This document shows positions 44,042-52,175 of a stretch of 64,000 bases of DNA, in pieces. The position numbers were made by a program, and so were the translations under genes. The DNA is taken from positions 637,170 through 701,169 of the forward strand of contig NZ_FOBU01000002.1 of the NCBI RefSeq assembly GCF_900109915.1, read 5' to 3'. Within the stretch, counting starts at the first letter, position 1. The number at the start of each line of letters is the position of its first letter. Under the pieces are notes generated by a model, which saw only the letters and a list, made by a program, of their open reading frames with translations, searched no databases and had not been told where the DNA came from. Source of the DNA: Luteibacter sp. UNCMF331Sha3.1 (lineage in GTDB: Bacteria > Pseudomonadota > Gammaproteobacteria > Xanthomonadales > Rhodanobacteraceae).

Positions 44042-45082
44042 CTACGCCGCGTCCGCGGCGAAGGCTCGTGCGGGATTGAAGTCGATGCCGGTGATGAACC
44101 GGCGGCCGGCATGTGCCTTGATGTGGACCACGATGTCGATGGTCAGCATCAGCAGGCGTTTGATCGTCGCGAATTCCAGGCCGGCGCCCTCCGTCGACGC
44201 CTTCACCATCAGGGCCAGCTGGTCCCACGTCTGCTCGACGCTGCCAGCGTGGCAGCTGGTGATGGAGCCGGGATGACCCGACGCGCAATTACGAATGAAG
44301 TAGAACGACTCGTCGCCGCGAAGCTCGGCGAGGATGATGCGATCGGGCTTCATGCGGAGGCAGGCTTCCATGCAGCTCTTCGCCGTAACGTTGCTCGCGC
44401 TCTGCCCGCCCTTCGAGTAGAGAAGGTGGACCACGTTCGGCTGATCGATGAACAGCTCGCGCGCATCCTCGATGGTGACGAGTCGCTCGTCGTCGGGAAT
44501 GTGGCCCACGAGCGATTTCATGAAGGTGGTCTTGCCGCTGCCCGTCGCGCCCGCGACCACGATGTTCTTCTTGCTGAGCACCGCGTGGCGGAAGAAATCC
44601 GCGTAGCGGCGTTCGGCACGAAGCGCGAGCAGCTCGCGATCGGCTTCGGAGATCGTGTTCTCCCCTTCGAGGATCTGGTCGAAGAAGCCGTCGTCCTGGT
44701 ACTGGGCGAGGCTCTTGCTCTGGCGCGACGGCAGGCGGATCGTGATCGAGATCCGGCCGGCCTCGACGGCCGGCGGAATCACGAACTGCGCGCGCTGGCC
44801 GGTGGGGAAGGTGAGCGACACCACGGGGTCGACGTCCGTGATGCGCTGCCCCGTATTGCTCTCGTTGACCACGGCCGTGCAGAACTGACGCGCGCGTTCG
44901 TACGTCAGCGACGGCACGTCGACACGCCGCCAGCTGCCCCGACTTTCGAGATACAGCTCGCCCGGCTTGTTGATGCAGATTTCCGTGACGTCGGACGACG
45001 CGAGGTAATCCTGGATGCCCAGCACTTCGTACTGGTAATCCAGGAACTCGTTTCCGACGGCGGCGACGACAGGTGCGTTCAT
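44042..45082 (-). CDS. virB11: T4SS hexameric ATPase VirB11 (set 1)
   Basis: Protein of 346 residues. N-terminal domain FLDYQYEVLGIQDYLASSDVTEICINKPGE, then the RecA-like domain with Walker A AGATGSGKTTFMKSL (about 177-190), Asp box TIEDARELF, SCMEACLRMKPDRIILAELRGDES (Walker B region) and GHPGSITSCHAGS. It energises both pilus assembly and substrate transfer by switching between VirB4 and VirD4. The ATG at 45082 follows the virB10 stop closely; upstream frame sequence is virB10 shadow. Confidence 0.96.
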   Translation of the reverse strand: MNAPVVAAVGNEFLDYQYEVLGIQDYLASSDVTEICINKPGELYLESRGSWRRVDVPSLTYERARQFCTAVVNESNTGQRITDVDPVVSLTFPTGQRAQFVIPPAVEAGRISITIRLPSRQSKSLAQYQDDGFFDQILEGENTISEADRELLALRAERRYADFFRHAVLSKKNIVVAGATGSGKTTFMKSLVGHIPDDERLVTIEDARELFIDQPNVVHLLYSKGGQSASNVTAKSCMEACLRMKPDRIILAELRGDESFYFIRNCASGHPGSITSCHAGSVEQTWDQLALMVKASTEGAGLEFATIKRLLMLTIDIVVHIKAHAGRRFITGIDFNPARAFAADAA

Positions 45083-45086
45083 CGGA

Positions 45087-46334
45087 TCAGTACCGTGCCA
45101 CCACGCCGCTGAAGTCGACGTCCTTGGCCACGTAGATCGCCAGCACGGTGCCCTGGTTGATCGTGACGGTGGCCGGGCGGTTGGCCGCGCGACGCACCGC
45201 CATGCCTGCGATCTGCTGCAAGGTCTGCGCCGTGTAGCTCTCGTACGGATTCTGCGTGACCACGCCGTTGCTGATGGTCGTCTGACGCGGGCCATGCTCG
45301 GCCGCCTCGTACTTGAACGCATCGCTGAACAGCGAAATCAGCAGTGCCGAGCCGATGCGGCTGCCCCAATGGGCGTTGTAATAGCCCGGATGGCCGGCGC
45401 CGCCCAGCGTGTCGATGCCGGGGCTGGCCATGTTCACGTCGATGCCGGTGGGCGTGACGATGCGATCCCAGATCACGGCGACGCGCGGTCCGTTGGGCTC
45501 CATCTCGTACTTGCCCAGCACCTTCGAGCCCTTGGGCAGCAACATGCGCTTGCCGGTGAACGAGTAGATGGGCTCGGTCACCACGCAGGACGTGAAGCCC
45601 GGCATGTCGGTGATGATCCGGGTTTCGAGCACACAACGGATGAACGTGCCGCGCATCATCAGGGTGTCGGGATGCGTGAGAGGCTGCGCGTTGGAGACTT
45701 CCGGCAACTCCTTGCCGCCATAGGCCGAGTTCACCGGCACGTTCGGATCCTGCTGCCCGGGTAGGCCGATGCCGCCCGGCCCGAAACCGAACGGACCGCG
45801 CTGACCGCCACCGCCATTGTTGCCGGCACCGCCGGCGATCTGTGCGGCCTCGGTATCCATCATCCGGCGCTCGAGCAGGCTCGGCCCCGTGTTGACGCGG
45901 GGCTGCATCGCCTTCGGTTGCGTGGTGGGCGGAAGCGGAACCGGCGGCGCGAGTGCAATCGGTTCCGGCAGGCGAGGCATCGCCTGTTCCGGTACGGGCA
46001 CGACCTTCGGAGCCTCGGGAATGGTGACCGTCTCTTCACGCTTCGGCTTCGGCGGCGGAGCCGACGCGGAGCCGCCGCTGAGGAAGAACCAGGCGGCGAA
46101 CAGGAGCAGGGCCACGATACCGGCGAGGAACGCCAGTGCGCGCCGGTTCATGCGGCGAACGTCTGCCTCGGCGAGGCGCGGCGCGGCGGCGTCGAGATCC
46201 GGCGGCGGCGCTTGGCGCTGCTGCTGGGAGTACGGATTCGAGGCGAGCGGATCGTGCTCGTCGTGGGTGTGCCGCTGCGTCTCGTCGGCGCCGCGGTTCT
46301 CGTCTTCCGGGTGATAAGGATTATTCGGGCTCAC
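45087..46334 (-). CDS. virB10: T4SS core protein VirB10 (set 1)
   Basis: Protein of 415 residues spanning both membranes. Short cytoplasmic N-terminus, TM at about 65-84 (RALAFLAGIVALLLFAAWFFL), Pro-rich periplasmic linker (about 90-185) and the C-terminal outer-membrane-complex beta-barrel domain (about 225-405) with LMMRGTFIRCVLETRIITDMPGFTSCVV and GTVLAIYVAKDVDFSGV. Its start overlaps virB9 by 4 bp. VirB7, VirB9 and VirB10 form the outer core complex. Confidence 0.95.
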   Translation of the reverse strand: MSPNNPYHPEDENRGADETQRHTHDEHDPLASNPYSQQQRQAPPPDLDAAAPRLAEADVRRMNRRALAFLAGIVALLLFAAWFFLSGGSASAPPPKPKREETVTIPEAPKVVPVPEQAMPRLPEPIALAPPVPLPPTTQPKAMQPRVNTGPSLLERRMMDTEAAQIAGGAGNNGGGGQRGPFGFGPGGIGLPGQQDPNVPVNSAYGGKELPEVSNAQPLTHPDTLMMRGTFIRCVLETRIITDMPGFTSCVVTEPIYSFTGKRMLLPKGSKVLGKYEMEPNGPRVAVIWDRIVTPTGIDVNMASPGIDTLGGAGHPGYYNAHWGSRIGSALLISLFSDAFKYEAAEHGPRQTTISNGVVTQNPYESYTAQTLQQIAGMAVRRAANRPATVTINQGTVLAIYVAKDVDFSGVVARY

Positions 46335-47092
46335 TTCTTCGTGTTCCTTCGCAGACCCACGACGTTGTCGTCGTGCCGGATGACCAGGTAGTTGTACGTG
46401 CCGTGGACAACGATGGTGTTGCCTTCCACGGTCGTGTTAACCACGGAGTCCTCGCCGTGTTCCTTTTCGCGCATGTAGACCGTGGGGAAGTTCCCGGTGG
46501 GGAACTGCTTCAGGTCGGGCATACGGATGTACGTGAAGCGGCCATCGTCGTAGACGTTGATCGGAACGACCCATGGCGCCGTCTTGCGCTTCATGGCGTA
46601 GTCGTAATCGAAGTTGTAGTCGCGGCCCTTGACCAGAGCGGTATCGAGCTCCGGCGTTTCGGCGACCTTCTTCGTCTCGGAAAGGAAGCTCGTATCCGAG
46701 GGGTACTCGAACTTGATCTTGTATTGCACGCCTGCGCGACGCGCCTGATCGAGCGTCTTCCAGTCCGTCGCCACCACCTTCAGTTCGAAGATGTAGGAAT
46801 GCGTGGCGGTGCGGATCATCATGTTGGTGTCGACGTCGACGTTCTTCGGTTTCACGTAGAAGACGTTGTCGCGACGCGTCAACTCCCAGCCGCTGCTGAA
46901 GCCGGTGCTGTAATCGAGGATCTTCTCATTGGGGCTAAGCTCGATCTGCGTCGTGATGCCGAGGCCCGTGTGGATCGTATAGATCTTGTCCGGCTCATAC
47001 TGGTACGGCGTGACGACCTGTGCACCGGCGGCGCCGGTCGCGGCGAGCAGGCACATGGCCAGCGAGAATCTGAGGATGGTGCGTTTCATCAA
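46331..47092 (-). CDS. virB9: T4SS core protein VirB9 (set 1)
   Basis: Protein of 253 residues with a signal peptide (MKRTILRFSLAMCLLAATGAAGAQ). The N-terminal VirB9 domain has LGITTQIELSPNEKILDYSTGFSSGWELTRR and NVFYVKPKNVDVDTNMMIRTATHSYIFELKV. The C-terminal domain binding VirB7 and VirB10 ends with YLVIRHDDNVVGLRRNTKK. Very similar to the set-2 copy. 4-bp overlaps with both virB8 and virB10 indicate tight translational coupling. Confidence 0.95.
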   Translation of the reverse strand: MMKRTILRFSLAMCLLAATGAAGAQVVTPYQYEPDKIYTIHTGLGITTQIELSPNEKILDYSTGFSSGWELTRRDNVFYVKPKNVDVDTNMMIRTATHSYIFELKVVATDWKTLDQARRAGVQYKIKFEYPSDTSFLSETKKVAETPELDTALVKGRDYNFDYDYAMKRKTAPWVVPINVYDDGRFTYIRMPDLKQFPTGNFPTVYMREKEHGEDSVVNTTVEGNTIVVHGTYNYLVIRHDDNVVGLRRNTKK

Positions 47093-47997
47093 CGGCGCCC
47101 TCCATTGGCGGCGTTCGTGGGAGCGGCGGCCTGTGCGGGTGCCGTCTGCACGGTGGGCGCGTCGAGGGGAATGGGTGATGCCGGCACGGTCGTGGCAGCC
47201 GCGGTGGTTGCCGCCGGCGGCGTGGCCTGGGCGGGCGCCTGGGTGGCGGGCGCCGCGGCTTCGACGGGCTGCGGGGGCGGCTCGGCGTAGTCATTGTCGA
47301 CGCGGTAGTCGGTGACCTGGAAGCCCAGGGGATTTTCCACTCGGTACTGGTCGTCCATCTTCAGGTTCGGCTTGTACGCAAACGCCATCGTGGCGATCTT
47401 GCTGTCGAGCGGCACCGTCAGGCCCGTGGTCTTGTTGAAGACACTGCGCTGAAAACGCACGGTAGCGCCCTTCGGCGTGCCGTCGTCGCTGTTGATCAGG
47501 ACGATGCTCAGGATCTTCACGCGCACGGAGCGATCGCGGCCATACGTCTTATACGGCGCATTCGGGTTGTCGAGCGCATGGAGGTCGGTGTATGCCCGAG
47601 CGATATTCGGAGACGCCATCGTCAACACCGTCGCCCAGTCACGCAGATTGATCATCGTGACGTCGAACGATTCGCGTGCGAGGATGAAGTGCGTGATGTT
47701 GCTGCGGTTGATCGCCTCGCTCGCCGTGATGCGGCGGTTGACCACATCGTCGGTGATGCGGGTGAGCGAGCTCATGCCCGTATAGGCATCGGCAAGCACG
47801 ATGTACGGTACTTTTTCCTTGAGCGGCAGAATGTAGAGGTATCCGCCGGCAAGCATCAGCGCCATGGAAATCGCGCAGAACGCGACCATCCACGCACGCC
47901 GTTCGCTGCGCTGCGCGAGGTCGGAGACGGTGGTTTCGAAATCGACCGAACGCTGGACCGCCGCGTCGATTTTCGGGGATTGTTTCTTGGTGAGCAT
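47089..47997 (-). CDS. virB8: T4SS assembly factor VirB8 (set 1)
   Basis: Protein of 302 residues: cytoplasmic N-terminus, one TM (about 33-55, AWMVAFCAISMALMLAGGYLYILP) and a periplasmic NTF2-like domain (about 60-235) with YIVLADAYTGMSSLTRI, ASEAINRSNITHFILARESFD and RVENPLGFQVTDYRVDNDY. A long Pro/Ala/Thr tail (about 240-302) follows. It nucleates the inner-membrane complex. Set 2 has the same layout with a different tail. Confidence 0.93.
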   Translation of the reverse strand: MLTKKQSPKIDAAVQRSVDFETTVSDLAQRSERRAWMVAFCAISMALMLAGGYLYILPLKEKVPYIVLADAYTGMSSLTRITDDVVNRRITASEAINRSNITHFILARESFDVTMINLRDWATVLTMASPNIARAYTDLHALDNPNAPYKTYGRDRSVRVKILSIVLINSDDGTPKGATVRFQRSVFNKTTGLTVPLDSKIATMAFAYKPNLKMDDQYRVENPLGFQVTDYRVDNDYAEPPPQPVEAAAPATQAPAQATPPAATTAAATTVPASPIPLDAPTVQTAPAQAAAPTNAANGGRR

Positions 47998-48028
47998 CGA
48001 GAGACCTGGATCGCTGTCGCGGTGAGGG

Positions 48029-48559
48029 TTAGGGCGTGCGCGGCGCGGCGTCGGTGGACGCCGGCTTCGGTGCGTTCGCGACGGGTGCGTGCACGGACTT
48101 TTCGGGAGCGGCGGCCGCCGTTCCGGCAGGCGCGTTGGCAGCCGGCGGCGGGGAAACGATCGACGAGGTCTCGGCGACGACGATTTCCGACCCGGTCACC
48201 ACCACGCTGACGCCCTGCGGCGCGAAGATCGTGCTCAGCTGGGTAGCCGCGTCGCGTGCTTCCGAGGTATGCACGCTCGCCGCCGACTTCGGCAGGGTGA
48301 AGTCCGAGCGCAGCTTGTAATTCAGCTTAAGCCCGGTATCCGCGCTCCAGCGCGTCAGCATGGTCTTCAGCGTGCCGTCCATCGGCGCCGCGTAGTACGT
48401 ATAAGGAAGGGCGAGAGGAATCTCGACCGTCGCGTCGTCGTACCGGTTGACCGGTTTCCACCGGCCACCGAAGTCTTTCGCGGGCGGCGTGGCGCACGCG
48501 ACGAGAAGGATCGCGGCGGCGACCGGAAGACAGGGCTTGGTTAGGGAAGACAGTTTCAT
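48029..48559 (-). CDS. virB7: T4SS lipoprotein VirB7 with N0 domain (set 1)
   Basis: Protein of 176 residues, much larger than Agrobacterium VirB7 (about 40 mature residues) but like the X. citri VirB7, which carries an extra C-terminal N0 domain. Lipobox VAC at Cys22, conserved DFGGRWKPVN, then the N0-like fold (about 55-125: MDGTLKTMLTRWSADTGLKLNYKL, ATQLSTIFAPQGVSVVVTGSEIVVAE) and a Pro/Ala-rich tail. It coats the outer-membrane ring of the core complex. First gene of the operon; the ATG at 48559 follows an in-frame GTG two codons upstream. Confidence 0.9.
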   Translation of the reverse strand: MKLSSLTKPCLPVAAAILLVACATPPAKDFGGRWKPVNRYDDATVEIPLALPYTYYAAPMDGTLKTMLTRWSADTGLKLNYKLRSDFTLPKSAASVHTSEARDAATQLSTIFAPQGVSVVVTGSEIVVAETSSIVSPPPAANAPAGTAAAAPEKSVHAPVANAPKPASTDAAPRTP

Positions 48560-48715
48560 GCGCACACAAAGCTCTCGGTACGAATTTCAAGGCGAACGAC
48601 ACCGTCCAGCTGCCTTTGCGCAGCTGGAGGAAAAGAAAGCGTTTTCATCGCGATGTGACTAAGAGCGGGGCGGTGGCGCCTGGCTGAAGCCCCTGCTCAG
48701 CCGGGAGCGGCAAAG

Positions 48716-48804
48716 CCATCCATAGGACGGCGGTGCACCCGGCAAGACCCCGTAAGATCGTGGAACACACGCAACCTGCAAATCATCCATACAACATCCT
48801 GTAG
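48716..48804 (-). promoter_or_regulatory. virB7 (set 1) leader with three GGAUG motifs, candidate CsrA/RsmA sites
   Basis: On the transcribed strand three ANGGAUG motifs occur about 160-245 nt before virB7: ACAGGATGT (within 48804-48794, in a partly paired CTAC...GTTG hairpin), ATGGATG near 48784-48790 and ATGGATG near 48716-48722. These fit the core of the CsrA consensus. The first also lies at Shine-Dalgarno distance before a 43-codon frame starting ATGGATGATTTG. The same hairpin element occurs before the set-2 virB7 (62874-62884). Confidence 0.4.
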
Positions 48805-48993
48805 CGGCCGCTCTCGCGCCCCATGCATAACGTGCCAGCGAAGAAAGATCGTGCAGCGCAGCGGCGCTGGAACGCGCCAACCTTTGGTTGCTGTACAACG
48901 ACCTGAATTTCCCCACCCCTTCCGCGAACGCCGTCCGCGACGTAAAGGTAACGCAACAAGAAATTTCTTACTACCCTTGTATATCCCTGTTTG

Positions 48994-49009
48994 TGTGGCA
49001 GATGTCACA
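48994..49009. promoter_or_regulatory. CRP/Clp-type binding site upstream of virB operon set 1
   Basis: TGTGGCAGATGTCACA: TGTGG-N6-TCACA, one mismatch to the CRP consensus. It lies 435 bp upstream of virB7 on one side and just before the candidate short transcript at 49033-49142 on the other, so it could serve either direction. Confidence 0.5.
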
Positions 49010-49032
49010 CATTCTCGGCATGTAATGTGTAT

Positions 49033-49142
49033 GAAACGCTTCAAACGCTTGACCGAATTCACGGTTTCGCAGTGTCGGCGATCACGAATTTGCGAAGATG
49101 TGCAAGCCACGTGAAGGTTGCCATTGCAACCTTCATTTTTTC
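49033..49142 (+). ncRNA. Candidate short transcript (small RNA or leader-less 27-codon ORF)
   Basis: A TGTAAT hexamer (49021-49026) downstream of the CRP-like site is followed by about 110 bp ending in a perfect intrinsic terminator on the plus strand, where no larger gene exists. A 27-codon frame starts with the ATG at 49031 and stops at 49112-49114, inside the terminator stem; it has no visible ribosome-binding site. A plus-strand terminator in an otherwise minus-strand region needs a plus-strand transcript. Confidence 0.35.
49112..49141 (+). terminator. Strong plus-strand intrinsic terminator between the two virB sets
   Basis: Perfect 10-bp stem TGAAGGTTGC/GCAACCTTCA with loop CATT, followed by TTTTTT (49136-49141). 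There is no T-run on the other strand, so it works for plus-strand transcription. Confidence 0.8.
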
Positions 49143-49332
49143 TTCACGGGGTCGGCATGGATTGATGCGTCAGTGCGACAGATGATTCGCGGTGCAGGGC
49201 AGTGCCGGAAAGGGGTGCATACCGAGAGTCGGTATAGCAGGTGATGTTCGGGAGAGTGCGTTCGTCGCTTCGCAGCGATGGAGACGGGGAATCCAACGTC
49301 GGCGGCAATGTGCCGCCGGTCATGGTCATAGG

Positions 49333-49705
49333 TTAAGAGACGGCGCGCCGATCTTCGGCAGCCGGCGTTTCAGCATCGCGCCGACGGCCATGGGTGCTGT
49401 CGACGCCGAAGGCTGCGATCAAGGCTGACCGGTTTGTCGCGTTCTGCATTTCGGTATCGCCGGTGACAACGTTTACGGCACGTATGGCTTTCAGCGCGAG
49501 CTGGGTGCTGGCGAGGCTTTCGTCGATCGCATTGGGCCTGTTGCCGTTGTCTCCGGTGAACACGTTAGTGCGCCGCTTGGTCGACGTCTTTCGTCAGCAG
49601 GGTGCGGAGGTCCGTGCCGGCGATCGTCATCGAAGTGGCGGCGGATACGAACACCGCGATACGGCCCATGTCGACGACGGCGGACATGAGGGAGTCGCGG
49701 GAGCG
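49333..49705 (-). pseudogene. virB6 remnant d (last unit of the virB6-DUF4189 array)
   Basis: Minus-strand frames read SRDSLMSAVVDMGRIAVFVSAATSMTIAG, then DLRTLLTKDVDQAAH followed by a stop, and, one frame over, FTGDNGNRPNAIDESLASTQLAL to GDTEMQNATNRSALIAAFG. These match successive parts of the set-2 VirB6 (SRDSLMSTVVDMGRIAV, LLTKDIDKAVHYMFTGHNGN, GDTEMQNARDRSALIATFG). At least two frameshifts; the N-terminus and the C-terminal half are missing. Confidence 0.8.
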
Positions 49706-49759
49706 GATTGTGGTGCCGGCGACCGCACTGCTGGAAGTTCTCAATGATTTACTGCTCGG

Positions 49760-50251
49760 CTACTGGACACGTACTGGGAGGCTGCATGCGGAGTAGTAGA
49801 CCGCACAGTTCAGGCTTCCCTTTTCGCATTCGCGAATGGCGTCCTGCTCGGCGTCTGACCTGGTGGCGCCACAACCTGTCGTCAACAACGATTTTCCGAC
49901 GACCATGGCCACGCATCCGTTGCTGTAGGAGATTGATATCTTGCAGGAGGTTCCGCCTTGAGCCTGGCAATCCTCAAGCGCATCGTTTTCTGCACTTAAC
50001 GCAGAGAGCCGGTTGACCGACTTTCCAAGAATGCCTTTCGGAGTGTCTGTGGCGATGGCTTGCCAACGTGTGTCCCATCGCGGTGATCGAGGCATGGCTG
50101 GAGCAGTCGGCTGCTTCGGAGGAGTGCAGCCGCGCCAGCCCTGCCCAACTTGGGGGAATTGACCGGAGGGACATCCACCTTCTGCGAACGCAGATGTTGC
50201 GATGATATTTAATGCTGCGGCTACAAGACGCATTCTTTGCCGGCGGTTCAT
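49760..50251 (-). CDS. DUF4189-family secreted protein (array unit c)
   Basis: Protein of 163 residues with a signal peptide (MRLVAAALNIIATSAFAEGG), CPSGQFPQVGQGWRGCTPP and a DUF4189 domain (WQAIATDTPKGILG, ALEDCQAQGGTSCKI, YSNGCVAMVVGK, AIRECEKGSLNCAV, YSACSLPVRVQ). Intact, and overlapping the end of the deleted virB6 copy by 4 bp exactly as in the functional operons. The CPxGQ...GWR.C.PP segment differs from the CATGVNTGGG type near set 1. Confidence 0.75.
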   Translation of the reverse strand: MNRRQRMRLVAAALNIIATSAFAEGGCPSGQFPQVGQGWRGCTPPKQPTAPAMPRSPRWDTRWQAIATDTPKGILGKSVNRLSALSAENDALEDCQAQGGTSCKISISYSNGCVAMVVGKSLLTTGCGATRSDAEQDAIRECEKGSLNCAVYYSACSLPVRVQ

Positions 50252-50892
50252 TTAGTTCGCTCCGCCGAGCCCTTGATACTGTCCCCTTGCGAGTCCTGCG
50301 TCGTCTGCGTGATCCGTGAACTGAATCCCCCGGGATCTTCAGTGGCAACCCGCTGATTCATTTCACGTGATACTTCACCCCTCGCCCAAGCCCCCGGCGG
50401 CTGCCCCTGCGGCCCAGGCGAGTTCGCTCCACCGCCAAACGCCGAGTAGCTCATGAAGCTGCCCAACGTCCCCTGGAAGAACATCGCCGCCATGGGCGGG
50501 ACGGAGACGATGAGTGCGGTAAGCAGAAGACCGATACCCCCTTGCTGCATGGCGGTGCTGGTGAGGCCCTCTGTGCTGTTACCGATGAGCGAATTGATGA
50601 TCTTTGCACCCCACAGTGCGATGCTGATCTTGACGGTGAGCTTCAGCACGATGCCGACCACGACGCTGAGCAGCGCCATGGAAAAGGTGGTGCCTATGCC
50701 GTACATCAGCCAGCGCTTGAACAGATCCTTGGTCTGGGGAAAGATCAGGCACAGGGTCGTACCCGCAATCGCCATCGTCGTGGTGGAGGGGGCCACGACC
50801 ACGGCGATGCGGCCCATGTCGACATCAGTGGACATGAGGTAATTTCGTGAGCGGTCGGTGGCCGAAAATGTCCATTTGTTACGGTAGATCAA
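50248..50892 (-). pseudogene. virB6 remnant c with large in-frame deletion
   Basis: Frame of 214 codons. It joins SRNYLMSTDVDMGRIAVVVAPSTTTMAIAGT directly to LCLIFPQTKDLFKRWLMYGIGTTF; about 98 residues present in the intact set-2 VirB6 are missing, as is the N-terminal region. The part from 50381 to 50755 is a near-identical copy of 52308-52682. A short product could still be made, but it would lack several TM segments. Followed by an intact DUF4189 gene. Confidence 0.82.
50381..50755. repeat. 375-bp direct repeat, copy A (within virB6 remnant c)
   Basis: Matches 52308-52682 over 375 bp without gaps, with about 22 mismatches by hand count (about 94% identity). It covers the C-terminal TM region of virB6. 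Confidence 0.9.
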
Positions 50893-50907
50893 GGGCTCTA
50901 TCTCTCG

Positions 50908-51408
50908 CTATTGAACGCGTATCGGAAGGCTGCAGCCGGTGTAGTAAACCCAGCACTTGCCACTTCCCTCCACACCGTTCAAGGCCGCTTTTAGTTGCAG
51001 ATTCGACACTCTGTCCTCCGCCGGCCCAGGACATCTCCGCATTCGATATGACAGCGATGCATTGATCAGAGTACGTGGTGTGGAGCGCACATCGGTTGCC
51101 CCCTCCAACTACGACATGCCGCTAGCGCGCCTTGTTGCGCTGAATGCTCGCCCGGTGCATCCGAAACAATTCCGAAGGCATCTGGACTCGACGCGACTGC
51201 GCCCCAAGATGATCGCCAAACCTCTTTGATTGCAGTGTCACATCTAGCGTCATCTTGAACGGGGATACATGTTCGCCAGCCCGGCCCGGCCCGGCCCGGC
51301 CTGTGGAACGTGCCCCGCCGGACACCTCCTTTCATCATCTGCACAAGCGCTCACAACGACGATACATAGCCCCGCTAGAGTTAGGAGATATTTGCGCATC
51401 GCTGTCAT
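50908..51408 (-). pseudogene. DUF4189 gene broken by frameshifts (array unit b)
   Basis: The start ATGACAGCGATGCGC at 51408 gives a lipoprotein-like signal (LLTLAGLCIVVVSACADDE) and CPAGHVPQ. Then a CCGGC repeat shifts the frame; the next frame reads GPGWRTCIP, SSWGAVASSPDAFG, AALAACRSWRGQPMC-like sequence. A second shift leads to SDQCIAVISNAEMSWAGGGQSVESATKSGLERC and a third to GSGKCWVYYTGCSLPIRVQ, ending at a TAG (50910-50908). All DUF4189 blocks are therefore present but spread over several frames. Confidence 0.75.
51281..51300. repeat. Pentanucleotide repeat (CCGGC)4 inside a DUF4189 pseudogene
   Basis: Four exact CCGGC units. On the minus strand, two or five units would keep CPAGHVPQ in frame with GPGWRTCIP; four units do not. 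Two units would match the intact paralogue in length (CPPGQVPQQGNGW). Confidence 0.85.
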
Positions 51409-51546
51409 TAATGGCCCTTTTGGGCGGGATTCTCTATTTGATCCATGATCGGCGGCATGTCCCCTTGGGACACTCGCGTATCAGATGAATAACTCAAGCC
51501 CTCCTGCACGCCGTCATTCGCCCAATGGGCCGTCATGGTCGGCATG

Positions 51547-51620
51547 GCTGCTGCACCTCGACGACCACGGCGAGACGACCCATGTCGACGACGGTGGACA
51601 TGAGGGAGCCGCGGGATCAG
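51547..51620 (-). pseudogene. virB6 remnant b (very short)
   Basis: The minus strand reads SRGSLMSTVVDMGRLAVVV, matching SRDSLMSTVVDMGRIAVIV of the set-2 VirB6. No other virB6 sequence is recognisable nearby, so only about 75 bp of this copy survive between DUF4189 unit a and the broken unit b. Confidence 0.7.
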
Positions 51621-51674
51621 CCGGCGGGCTTGGCGGGTGGGAGATCACAAGTGATCATCGGTGCCTGAGGCTAC

Positions 51675-52175
51675 TTACTGAATGCGAACGGGGAGGCTGC
51701 ATGCTGAGTAGATCGCCTCACATGTCACACCGATTTTTTCGCAGTTACTGATCGCCCCACGTTCCGCGGCCGACCTTGTCAATCCGTCCGCACTGGCCAA
51801 GCGAGATCTTCCGACTGCCAGAGCAACGCAAGCATTGCCATGTGAAATATGGATCTTGCATGCCGAACCGCCCTTATTTGTGCAATCGACCAAAGCATCG
51901 CGTTCCGCCGTGTCTCTGGTTGGGCGGTCGAGCGAGGTCCCGATAACGCCCTTGTCCAAATCCACTGAAATCGCCTGCCAGCGAGCCTTCCAAATCGGCT
52001 CTGCGGCCCGACCTGAACTCTGAATTTGCGGTGCTGTTGGGATGCATGCCCTCCACCCATTGCCTTGTTGCGGAACTTGTCCGGGCGGACAACCACCTTC
52101 GGAATGCAGGTCAAGTGACAGTGTTGATCCGATGAGAGCGATAGCAAATGCCGGTCGTAGCCTTTTCATCTTCAT
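51675..52175 (-). CDS. DUF4189-family secreted protein linked to virB6 (set 2, array unit a)
   Basis: Protein of 166 residues from the ATG at 52175, which overlaps the virB6 stop by 4 bp. Signal peptide (RPAFAIALIGSTLSLDLHSEGG), CPPGQVPQQGNGWRACIPT, then the DUF4189 domain (WQAISVDLDKGVIGTS, ALVDCTNKGGSACKI, HGNACVALAVGRS, AISNCEKIGVTCEA, YSACSLPVRIQ). This is the intact member that belongs to the complete set-2 operon. Function unknown; Cys pattern and export predict a disulphide-bonded periplasmic or surface protein. Confidence 0.78.
   Translation of the reverse strand: MKMKRLRPAFAIALIGSTLSLDLHSEGGCPPGQVPQQGNGWRACIPTAPQIQSSGRAAEPIWKARWQAISVDLDKGVIGTSLDRPTRDTAERDALVDCTNKGGSACKIHISHGNACVALAVGRSRLASADGLTRSAAERGAISNCEKIGVTCEAIYSACSLPVRIQ

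Noticed and set aside
48659-48916. 85-codon minus-strand frame in the virB7 leader as a protein gene
   Set aside because: No homology or secretion signal; only the internal 43-codon part has a possible ribosome-binding site, so it is mentioned as part of the leader but not called as a gene.
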